Below are positions 1 through 5,327 of a stretch of 5,327 bases of DNA, one piece after another (position 1 is the first letter of the stretch; each line of letters starts with the position of its first letter). The notes below the pieces were generated by a model. The model saw only the letters and a list, made by a program, of their open reading frames with translations, was not told where the DNA came from and did not search any database. The stretch is from Bradyrhizobium sp. GTDB taxonomy: Bacteria; Pseudomonadota; Alphaproteobacteria; Rhizobiales; Xanthobacteraceae. Made by a program: the position numbers and the translations under genes. The DNA lies in contig JAQGKJ010000872.1 in assembly GCA_028290165.1 (NCBI GenBank), positions 1-5,327 of the forward strand. The letters run 5' to 3'.

Positions 1-737
1 TCGATCTCCTCGCGCATTTTCATCGAGCCGAGTTCGGCGGTGTAGGCGCTGCCCGAGCGGCCCGCCACCATGATCGCCACCAGCAGCACGACGATCTCGC
101 GCAGCACCAGCACGCCCAGCATGTCGACGACGAAGATGTCCGCGCCGAATTTGCGGAAATGAAAAATGCCCTGCTGGGAGATGATGCAGCCGATCAGGAA
201 GGTGATCAGGGCCACGATCGGCACCGCGCGAAAGCAGACCTGCTCGAGATGATGCACGGTCGAGGTCAGGCGAAAGCCCGAGGGGTGAATCAGCACCCGC
301 CCGCTTGCGGCGAGAACGGCGCCGAGCATGTCGACGAGGCCAACGACGGTGCCGCCATAGCCGACCACGCTGCGGCCGAGCTGGTCGAGAATCCCGGCAA
401 TCGTCACCGATGTGGTGTCGAGCGCGGGCGCGGCTTTCACCCGGCGCACTTCGTCGACCAGGCTGGAATAATTGGCCGATAGCCCTGCGATCTTGGCCTC
501 GACGCCGCCCTGGGTCAGGCTGCGGCGCAGCCGCTCGATCAACCATGCCCCGAAGGTATCGAGCTTGGAGACCTGCGACACGTCGATGAAGATGTTGGGC
601 CGGCTTCCCGTGAGCTTCTCGGCGTCGGCAACCATCCGCTCCAGATCAGGCGCAAAGCGGGCTGTCCACGTCCCCGCAGCGCACAGCGCAAGCCCATTGC
701 CCCGTGCAATCCGCTCCAATGTCGGGTCGCCGCTCAC
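1..737 (-). CDS. MlaE-family lipid ABC transporter permease with N-terminal STAS domain (3' part beyond window)
   Basis: Inner-membrane permease of an Mla-type ABC system, a family that moves phospholipids between the inner and outer membranes with an ATPase (MlaF) and an MCE-domain protein (MlaD). The 245 readable residues show two parts. Residues about 15-100 look like a STAS/MlaB-like domain, with the motif IDVSQVSKLDTFGAWLI at 51-67. From about 120 onward is the MlaE domain, with hydrophobic segments near 170-188 and 201-226 and the family signature AGRSGSAYTAELGSMKMREEI at 225-245, which normally continues as D-A-L. The GTG at 735-737 is chosen as start because AGGAGG lies 7 nt upstream and the nearby upstream ATGs are out of frame. 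The gene runs off the left edge, so about a third of the usual length is missing. The partner ATPase and MCE genes would be expected beyond that edge. Fusing the STAS part to the permease replaces the separate MlaB of E. coli. Confidence 0.93.
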   Translation of the reverse strand, partial: MSGDPTLERIARGNGLALCAAGTWTARFAPDLERMVADAEKLTGSRPNIFIDVSQVSKLDTFGAWLIERLRRSLTQGGVEAKIAGLSANYSSLVDEVRRVKAAPALDTTSVTIAGILDQLGRSVVGYGGTVVGLVDMLGAVLAASGRVLIHPSGFRLTSTVHHLEQVCFRAVPIVALITFLIGCIISQQGIFHFRKFGADIFVVDMLGVLVLREIVVLLVAIMVAGRSGSAYTAELGSMKMREEI

Positions 738-882
738 TTGGCCGCCTCCTGTGCCTTTTCTCTGCCATTCATGGAAAAGGAAAGATCCCGCCCGCCGCCA
801 TTGCCTTGTAGAACACGCCCCTAACCAGCCATACTTGGTTGCGCCGGGCAAGCTTACGGTTCAGAAATTGCCAGATTTTAAA
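738..882. promoter_or_regulatory. Divergent intergenic region between the permease and racemase genes
   Basis: These 145 bp separate two divergent genes and should hold a promoter for each. They are less GC-rich near the racemase side (861-882). I could not place convincing -35/-10 pairs on either strand. The one visible symmetric element is AACCA (823-827), an 8-nt spacer, then TGGTT (836-840), which is the size of a regulator half-site pair but could be chance. The racemase ATG at 883 has no recognisable Shine-Dalgarno sequence before it, only an A/T-rich stretch. Confidence 0.4.
745..750 (-). promoter_or_regulatory. Ribosome binding site of the MlaE-type permease
   Basis: The plus strand reads CCTCCT here, so the minus strand carries a full-consensus AGGAGG 7 nt before the GTG at 735-737. 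This site decides the start: it supports an uncommon GTG codon over the ATGs further upstream, which are in other frames. Confidence 0.8.
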
Positions 883-1878
883 ATGACTTCCAGCAAATCG
901 CCAAAGCTTGTCGCTCGCATCGAGCGCTGGCCGATCGCAGGCTCCTTCACCATCAGCCGGGGCGCCAAAACCGAGGCCGTCACCGTCGTGGCCGAAGTCA
1001 GCCGCGGCGGCCTCACCGGGCGTGGCGAATGCGTGCCCTATCCCCGCTATGGCGAGACCCCGGAAGCGACGCTCGCCGCCCTGCAGGCGATGCAGGAACC
1101 CTTGATCGCCGGGCTCGACCGACGAACTCTGCAGGCCGCAATGCCTCCTGGCGCCGCCCGCAACGCGCTGGATTGCGCCCTGCTGGACCTTGAGGCCAAG
1201 ACCAGCGGCCAGCGCGTCTGGAACCTGCTTGGGCGCCCCGAACCCAAGGCCTGCATCACCGCCTACACCATCTCGCTTGGGTCACCGGAGGCGATGGCTG
1301 CGGCGACCGCCAGGGCCGCGCACCGGCCATTGCTGAAGATCAAGCTCGGCGGCGACGGCGATGGCGCCCGAATCGCCGCGGTACGCAAGGCCGCGCCCAA
1401 ATCCGAACTCATCGTCGATGCGAACGAGGCCTGGACAGCGGACAGTCTTGAACAGAATCTTGCCGATTGCGCGGCAGCCGGCGTCACGCTGGTCGAGCAG
1501 CCGCTCCCCGCCGGCCAGGACGAGGCGCTCAAGTGCATCCGCCGGCCGCTGTCGATTTGTGCCGACGAAAGCGTGCATGATCGCGCCTCGCTGGAGGGCC
1601 TGCGCGAGCGCTACGACGCCGTCAATATCAAGCTCGACAAGACGGGCGGGTTGACCGAGGCACTGGCGATGGCGGACGCCGCGCATGCGCTGGGATTTGA
1701 CATCATGATCGGCTGCATGGTCGCGACCTCGCTGGCGATGGCGCCGGCGATGCTGCTTTCGCCACAGGCCCGCTTCGTCGATCTCGATGGTCCCCTGTTG
1801 CTGGCGAACGACCGCGAGTGCGGGCTGCTCTATGACGGCAGCCAGGTCTATCCGTCCGAGGCGGCGCTGTGGGGGTGA
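883..1878 (+). CDS. dgcA: Enolase-superfamily L-Ala-D/L-Glu epimerase / N-acetyl-D-glutamate racemase (DgcA type)
   Basis: Cytosolic 331-aa enzyme of the muconate-lactonizing subgroup of the enolase superfamily. The family inverts the alpha carbon of a glutamate residue through a metal-stabilised enolate, either in L-Ala-D-Glu from recycled peptidoglycan or in N-acetyl-D-glutamate during D-glutamate catabolism. The catalytic set is complete: KIK at 152-154 (K154 the first acid/base), metal ligands D179 (VDAN), E205 (VEQP) and D228 (ADES), and the second base K250 in NIKLDKTGG. A DLD motif (300-302) near the C terminus matches the D-x-D that binds the substrate ammonium group in dipeptide epimerases. 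The N-terminal capping domain contains GECVPYPRYGET (48-59). The frame is open back to 472, but that stretch is antisense to the permease gene, and the ATG at 883 gives a family-typical length. It is convergent with the transporter gene. The choice between dipeptide epimerase and DgcA is uncertain; the family is clear. Confidence 0.88.
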   Translation: MTSSKSPKLVARIERWPIAGSFTISRGAKTEAVTVVAEVSRGGLTGRGECVPYPRYGETPEATLAALQAMQEPLIAGLDRRTLQAAMPPGAARNALDCALLDLEAKTSGQRVWNLLGRPEPKACITAYTISLGSPEAMAAATARAAHRPLLKIKLGGDGDGARIAAVRKAAPKSELIVDANEAWTADSLEQNLADCAAAGVTLVEQPLPAGQDEALKCIRRPLSICADESVHDRASLEGLRERYDAVNIKLDKTGGLTEALAMADAAHALGFDIMIGCMVATSLAMAPAMLLSPQARFVDLDGPLLLANDRECGLLYDGSQVYPSEAALWG

Positions 1879-1886
1879 TCCGTGGA

Positions 1887-1915
1887 CCTCGGTTCTGATT
1901 GAATCAGAACCGAGG
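1887..1915. terminator. Perfect inverted repeat between convergent genes, probable terminator
   Basis: The arms CCTCGGTTCTGATT (1887-1900) and AATCAGAACCGAGG (1902-1915) are exact reverse complements around a single G at 1901. The folded RNA would have about 12-13 bp of stem and a 3-5 nt loop. It begins 8 nt after the racemase stop. On the plus strand it is followed by a pyrimidine tract (1916-1933, broken by one A) that ends in six T, as expected for a rho-independent terminator of the racemase, although the T run starts 12 nt after the stem. On the minus strand it lies 2 nt after the transporter stop but no T run follows, so termination in that direction would be weaker or would only protect the 3' end. 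Confidence 0.75.
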
Positions 1916-1917
1916 CT

Positions 1918-3144
1918 CTATCTTCTCTTTTTTGACGCGTTTTCTTCACGCGAACCGGCCTCCACTTCGCTCGAAAACGCCAGGCGGTGGCGCGACAGCC
2001 ACATCACGAGCGCGCCAGAGAGCGCCATTGCCGCCATCACGTAATAGACGCCCTGCCCGTAGCGGGCGTAGATCGCGCCTGACAGGATCGATGCGCTTGA
2101 GGTGACGATGCCGCTGCAGCCGGCGTAATAGCCCTGCCCCCTCGCCATCACATGGCCGGGGACATGGCGCGCCAGCAGCAGCATGGTGCCGACCTGGGTC
2201 AGCCCATAGGTCAGCCCGTGCGCCAACTGGACGACAGCGAGCACCGGCACCGCGGGCTCCTGTGCCGTGATCAGCCAGCGCCCCACCGCGCTGACCGCCC
2301 CGATCACCACCAAGAGCGAAGGCTGCAGCGTAAATCGCGGCGACAGCGCGAACACCACGATCTCGGCGAGCACCCCCAACACCCACAGCCCCGCGATCGT
2401 CAGCCCGCCGAGGCCGGCGCCCTGCCAGGTGATGGAGGCAAAGGTGTAATAGGCGGCGTGGCTACCCTGGATCAGCGCCGCCGCCACGATGATGGCGAGA
2501 AAGCCGGGCTTGCGCAGCAGCGCGCCTGCGCCGTGTCGCGCCGCGGCGGTAGTCACTGCTTGGTCCAGCGGCCGTAGCCCGAGGCTGGCGGCTGCGCCGA
2601 GCCCTGCCACCGCGGCAATGACCCAGATCAGATGCCGCGTGGTGATCACATCGACCAGCAACCCGCAGGCCAGCGCGCCCACCACGAAGGCCGCCGACCC
2701 CCACAGCCGCAGCGGCCCGTAATTGAGGCCGTAGCGCGCCACGCCCTTCAACGCATAGGCATCCGTCAGCGGCACCATCGGCGTCCACAGGCAGCACGTG
2801 ACGGCATAGGCGAGCAATACCAGCACTGCCTGATGCTGGGTTCCGATCAGGCAAAACCCGAGGGCTGTGACAAAAGCCGTGACGATCATGGCGCCGCGCA
2901 GCGACCCGCGCCGTTCGGCAAGCCCGGTCACGACGGGCAGAATGGTGAACCGCGTCACCGAGGGAACGGCCGTGATGATCCCAATCCACGAGGCATCGAT
3001 GCCGACCGCCTTCAGCCACACCGGGAAAAACGGCAGATGGGTACCCACCAATCCGAACAGCGTGCCGTAAAACAGCGCCAGCCTCGTCGCGAATCGCCTC
3101 GACGTGGCTTGCGATGCGATGGGGATTTGTGATTCGGCTTGCAT
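1918..3144 (-). CDS. Major facilitator superfamily transporter, HcaT/LacY-like (MFS_1_like) type
   Basis: Predicted 408-aa inner-membrane secondary transporter, probably a proton symporter. The length and hydrophobic pattern fit 12 transmembrane helices. TM1 starts after a short N-terminal tail and includes the segment GLVGTHLPFFPVWLKAVG (residues about 31-48), typical of the HcaT-like group. Between TM2 and TM3 is the loop AERRGS (76-81). The segment YGLNYGPLRLWGSAAFVVG (138-156) matches the conserved R-x-W-G-S block of LacY/HcaT relatives. The C-terminal tail is charged (SREENASKKRR) and cytoplasmic. The frame extends to an ATG at 3220-3222, but that codon shares bases with the start of the divergent gene and adds 26 polar residues, so the ATG at 3142-3144 is preferred; it has no clear Shine-Dalgarno sequence, and a TTG directly before it is an alternative. 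The substrate cannot be read from the sequence. E. coli HcaT is assigned to 3-phenylpropionate, but that should not be carried over here. Confidence 0.88.
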   Translation of the reverse strand: MQAESQIPIASQATSRRFATRLALFYGTLFGLVGTHLPFFPVWLKAVGIDASWIGIITAVPSVTRFTILPVVTGLAERRGSLRGAMIVTAFVTALGFCLIGTQHQAVLVLLAYAVTCCLWTPMVPLTDAYALKGVARYGLNYGPLRLWGSAAFVVGALACGLLVDVITTRHLIWVIAAVAGLGAAASLGLRPLDQAVTTAAARHGAGALLRKPGFLAIIVAAALIQGSHAAYYTFASITWQGAGLGGLTIAGLWVLGVLAEIVVFALSPRFTLQPSLLVVIGAVSAVGRWLITAQEPAVPVLAVVQLAHGLTYGLTQVGTMLLLARHVPGHVMARGQGYYAGCSGIVTSSASILSGAIYARYGQGVYYVMAAMALSGALVMWLSRHRLAFSSEVEAGSREENASKKRR

Positions 3145-3220
3145 CAATTCAATTGCGATTCGCTTGATATCATGGTGATCGTTAGCGTAACGCGCGCTGA
3201 TTTGCGCGGGTGAGTTTGCC
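3145..3220. promoter_or_regulatory. Divergent promoter region rich in small inverted repeats
   Basis: This 76-bp gap separates the start of the MFS gene from the start of the 368-aa gene and must serve both. It holds a run of short symmetric elements: CAATTcAATTG (3145-3155), GCGAtTCGC (3155-3163), GATATC (3166-3171), ATCAtggTGAT (3169-3179) and CGTTAgcgTAACG (3180-3192). A weak GGTGAG (3209-3214), 6 nt before the ATG at 3221, may be the ribosome binding site of the plus-strand gene. No sigma-70 hexamer pair is convincing. Any of the repeats could be an operator, but none matches a site I can name. Confidence 0.45.
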
Positions 3221-4327
3221 ATGGCCGACCAAGCATTTGCCCTATCGCCGATCTCCGCTCGCGCGGCGCAGCCGAGCGAGCAGGACTATGACGCGATCAG
3301 CGACGCCTTCATGGAGACCTCGCGCGGGCGCTGGTTTCTCGGCGAGTACGCCAAACGCAACCGCAATGCCGACACCCGCATGGTGCTCGATGCGGTGGCG
3401 CGAATCGAGCAAAATCTGGCTGCGCAGCAGCAACCGCCGCCCGACACCGGATTAGCGGAAGCGCTGGCCGCCATCAGAAGCGCGCTCGATGAGGCGAGAG
3501 CCGGAGCATTGGCGGCACTCGATCATCTGGCGCTGGAGGAAAATCTGGCGCCGGTCCGCAAGGGCGCTCGGGTGATCCGGGAGATCAGCTGGCGGTGGCG
3601 GGAGATCGGCGGCGACAGCCGGATTTGCGACCTCCTGGATTCCCAGGTCAGCGCCATCGAAGGGGCCTGCGGACAGATCTCGTCGGCCGGCCCCAGGGCG
3701 GCGTTAGGCGCTGCGTTCGAGCTAATCGCGCAACGGATCGCAGGGTTTGACGACGGCGAAATGGCGGCCCCGCACGCCGCCGCACCAGCCACCCGGTTAC
3801 CCTCTCCGGCCCCGGCGGAGGAAATGCCTGCCGCCGTTGCGGAGGCAGCTCAGGCAGCGACCGAGAATATCGAGGCCGTGGCGAGCACCGCGGTAATGCC
3901 GACTGAAGCGGTCGTCGCATCGGTAGAGGCCGTCGACGCATCTGCCGAAGCCGGTGATGTAGAGGCCGAAGTTGCTGACATCACGGCCGACGCCGACGCC
4001 CATGACGAGGCGTTGCTGGACATGGTCGCGTTCGAGATGGCGGCGCCCGACCCTTCCGATATTGAGGATGTTTGCTTCCCGGATGCGGACGATATCCGCG
4101 TCGCGGAGTTGCCGCCTGCCGAACCCGTCATGGTCGCGCGGGAGCCTGCGCCAATGGCCGCGCCGCCGCCGGCCGATCAACCTTCGCCTGAGCCTCCGCC
4201 TCCGCGTTCGCTCGGCTCGACCCTGATCGCCAACGGTATCGTGCGAAGGCCCAATGCGTCGGCGTCCGATCCGCTGGCGCCGATCCGGCGCATGAGCCAG
4301 GCCGAGAAGATCGCATTGTTCTCGTGA
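3221..4327 (+). CDS. Conserved hypothetical protein with acidic Ala/Pro-rich linker
   Basis: 368-aa protein of unknown function, probably cytosolic because there is no signal peptide or membrane helix. Residues 21-64 form an ordered block with the motif RGRWFLGEYAKRNR (35-48), followed by ADTRMVLDAVARIE. I recall similar blocks in uncharacterised proteins of related alphaproteobacteria. Residues 78-175 look helical (ALAAIRSALDEARAGALAALDHLALEEN at its start), with a W-rich stretch ISWRWREIGGDSRICDLLDS (122-141). Residues 180-330 are low complexity: Ala, Glu, Asp and Val first, with loose EAV-x-AS repeats at 215-255, then Pro-rich. The last 38 residues become ordered again and end in SDPLAPIRRMSQAEKIALFS. 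Ordered ends joined by an acidic linker suggest a scaffold or adaptor, but this is inference. The helical part recalls CheZ-like proteins, yet the CheZ D-x-x-G-Q motif is not visible. The ATG at 3221 is the only good start. The gene is divergent from the transporter and convergent with the ammonia-lyase pseudogene. Confidence 0.85.
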   Translation: MADQAFALSPISARAAQPSEQDYDAISDAFMETSRGRWFLGEYAKRNRNADTRMVLDAVARIEQNLAAQQQPPPDTGLAEALAAIRSALDEARAGALAALDHLALEENLAPVRKGARVIREISWRWREIGGDSRICDLLDSQVSAIEGACGQISSAGPRAALGAAFELIAQRIAGFDDGEMAAPHAAAPATRLPSPAPAEEMPAAVAEAAQAATENIEAVASTAVMPTEAVVASVEAVDASAEAGDVEAEVADITADADAHDEALLDMVAFEMAAPDPSDIEDVCFPDADDIRVAELPPAEPVMVAREPAPMAAPPPADQPSPEPPPPRSLGSTLIANGIVRRPNASASDPLAPIRRMSQAEKIALFS

Positions 4328-4336
4328 GAATTTTTC

Positions 4337-4427
4337 CGTCATGGCCGGGCTGCGTCCCGGCCATCCACGCCCTTCTTGCTTAAGTGAAGCGAAGACGTGG
4401 ATGCCCGGCACAAGGCCGGGCATGACG
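4337..4427. repeat. Compound palindromic intergenic repeat (Bradyrhizobium-type)
   Basis: A 91-bp element lies between two convergent genes. It is made of two hairpins inside a larger inverted repeat. The first hairpin has arms ATGGCCGGG (4341-4349) and CCCGGCCAT (4356-4364); the second has ATGCCCGGC (4401-4409) and GCCGGGCAT (4415-4423). The outer ends CGTCATG (4337-4343) and CATGACG (4421-4427) pair with each other, as do CATCCACG (4362-4369) and CGTGGATG (4396-4403), so the whole can also fold as one long arm. I recognise this pattern as a repeat scattered in many copies between genes of Bradyrhizobium and relatives. Its translation gives the well-known spurious peptide MPGLVPGIHV. It may act as a terminator or mRNA stabiliser for the two flanking genes. 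Copy number cannot be judged here. Confidence 0.85.
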
Positions 4428-4444
4428 AGCGTGGCGATAAAAGA

Positions 4445-5327
4445 TCAGTTGATCAGTCGCGCGTACAAATCCGCGTCGACATTGCCGCCGGACAAAACGA
4501 TCACGACGTTCTTGCCGCGCGCATCGATGCGGCCGGCGAGCAGTGCTGCAAGCCCAACCGCGCCACCCGGCTCGACGACGAGTTTCAATTCGCGGAATGC
4601 AAATCCGACCGCGATGCCGACTTCCGCATCTGACGCGGTGATGCCTTGCGTGAGCAGCCGGCTGTTGATGGCAAACGTAAGTTCGCCGGGGATCGAGGCC
4701 ATCAGCGCATCGCAGATGGTGCGGCCCTTGGAAGCGTGCGGTTCGCGCTTTCCCGCGCGCAGCGAACGGGCGTGATCGTCGAAGGCTTCCGGTTCGCCGG
4801 ACATCACCATGGCCTGCGGATAGCGCGCCTTGACCGCGGTCGCGACCCCCGCGATCAGGCCGCCGCCCGATGCCGGCGCCACAACGATATCCGGCGTCAA
4901 ACCGAGCGCGGCCATGTCTTCAGCGATCTCCCGCCCCACGGTGCCTTGACCTGCGATCACAAACGGATCGTCATAGGGGCGCACCAGCGTGGCGCCGCGT
5001 TTGCCGGCGATGTCGCGGGCGATGGCTTCGCGATCCTCGCGATCACGATCGTACAGCACGACTTCCGCGCCAAAGGCCTTGGTGCGTTCGCGCTTGGAGA
5101 GCGGCGCGTCGGCAGGCATCACGATGGTCGCCTGCATATTGAGGATTTGCGCCGCATGCGCCACGCCTTGGGCGTGATTGCCCGACGAGAACGCCACCAC
5201 GCCGCCGCCGCGCGCGTCTTGCGGGATCGACGACAGCTAGTTGAAGGCACCGCGAAATATGAACGACCCGGTCCGCTGCAGCATTTCCGGCTTAAGGAAA
5301 ACCTTCGCACCGACGCGCTCGTCGAGC
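4445..5327 (-). pseudogene. Threonine/serine ammonia-lyase, lacking the PLP lysine and interrupted by an amber codon (5' end beyond window)
   Basis: Reading frame of a fold-type II PLP enzyme of the catabolic threonine dehydratase / serine racemase group, which deaminates threonine to 2-oxobutanoate or serine to pyruvate. Frame 5326-4448 gives 292 residues plus one internal stop; about 35 N-terminal residues lie past the right edge. Family motifs are present: SSGNHAQG (5188-5165) around the cofactor, GQGTVG, the phosphate loop SGGG (4870-4859) and the C-terminal SGGNVD (from 4492). Two defects stand out. The motif S-F-K-x-R-G-A reads SFIFRGA, with codon ATA at 5260-5258 in place of the Schiff-base lysine. 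Seven codons on, a TAG at 5239-5237 stands where relatives commonly have the K of FNKLSS. A downstream GTG at 5200 could restart a 251-aa product, but with no Shine-Dalgarno sequence and no active-site lysine. No other frame damage is visible, so the lesion is recent or is a sequence error. It is convergent with the 368-aa gene. Confidence 0.85.

Noticed and set aside
472..882. Apparent 137-residue N-terminal extension of the racemase frame
   Set aside because: It lies antisense to the permease coding region, has no family similarity, and the ATG at 883 gives the normal enzyme length. The openness is a by-product of high GC.
2152..3132. Plus-strand frames of 141 and 166 codons opposite the MFS gene
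   Set aside because: Gln/Arg/His-rich, low-complexity translations without motifs, fully antisense to a clear membrane protein.
3145..3222. Longer start for the MFS transporter at the ATG at 3220-3222
   Set aside because: The codon arises from the CATG shared with the divergent gene's start, has no Shine-Dalgarno sequence, and adds 26 polar residues before a natural N terminus. It cannot be fully excluded.
3830..3985. Possible tandem repeat in the Ala/Glu-rich linker
   Set aside because: The EAV-x-AS units are irregular in length and differ at the nucleotide level; best described as low complexity.
3797..4423. 208-codon minus-strand frame beginning MPGLVPGIHV
   Set aside because: It starts inside the palindromic repeat and runs antisense through the low-complexity part of the 368-aa gene. 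The Arg-rich composition is that of a shadow frame.
4443..4454. GATCAgtTGATC inverted repeat at the end of the ammonia-lyase frame
   Set aside because: Only 5-bp arms, partly inside coding sequence next to a stronger palindrome; expected by chance.
5237..5239. Pyrrolysine or programmed read-through at the amber codon
   Set aside because: The former lysine position is tempting, but nothing in the window supports a pyrrolysine system, the group is not known to use one, and the catalytic lysine is also missing, so loss of function or sequence error is simpler.

Overview
The window looks like chromosomal DNA from a high-GC alphaproteobacterium of the Bradyrhizobium / Rhodopseudomonas / Nitrobacter group (order Hyphomicrobiales). 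The reasons are the GC-rich codon use, the kinds of genes present, and above all a compound palindrome at 4337-4427 of a type I recall as a very common intergenic repeat in these genomes. The assignment rests on memory and sequence character, not on a search.

Layout: (1) 1-737, minus strand, cut by the left edge: an MlaE-type lipid ABC-transporter permease with an N-terminal STAS domain, starting at a GTG behind a consensus AGGAGG. (2) 738-882, a divergent intergenic region. (3) 883-1878, plus strand: an enolase-superfamily racemase of the L-Ala-D/L-Glu epimerase / N-acetyl-D-glutamate racemase (DgcA) type, with all catalytic residues present. (4) 1887-1915, a perfect 14-bp-arm hairpin between two convergent genes. 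(5) 1918-3144, minus strand: a 12-TM major facilitator transporter of the HcaT/LacY-like MFS_1_like type. (6) 3145-3220, a short divergent region full of small inverted repeats. (7) 3221-4327, plus strand: a 368-aa protein of unknown function with distinctive N- and C-terminal motifs and a long acidic/Ala/Pro linker. (8) 4337-4427, the repeat element. (9) 4445-5327, minus strand, cut by the right edge: a threonine/serine ammonia-lyase reading frame that appears inactivated.

The genes alternate in strand, so each is probably its own transcription unit and there is no clear shared operon. The racemase and the transporter are convergent. A link through peptidoglycan-peptide or D-amino-acid scavenging is possible but not shown. 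I see no mobile element, CRISPR array, RNA gene or defence system, and most of the window is ordinary core-genome content.

The most notable observation is in the last gene. The PLP-binding lysine of the S-F-K-x-R-G-A motif is replaced by isoleucine, and seven codons later an amber stop sits where family members usually have lysine. The rest of the frame is intact. Both changes are consistent with single A-to-T transversions in lysine codons, 20 bp apart. This is either a very young pseudogene or a local sequence error.
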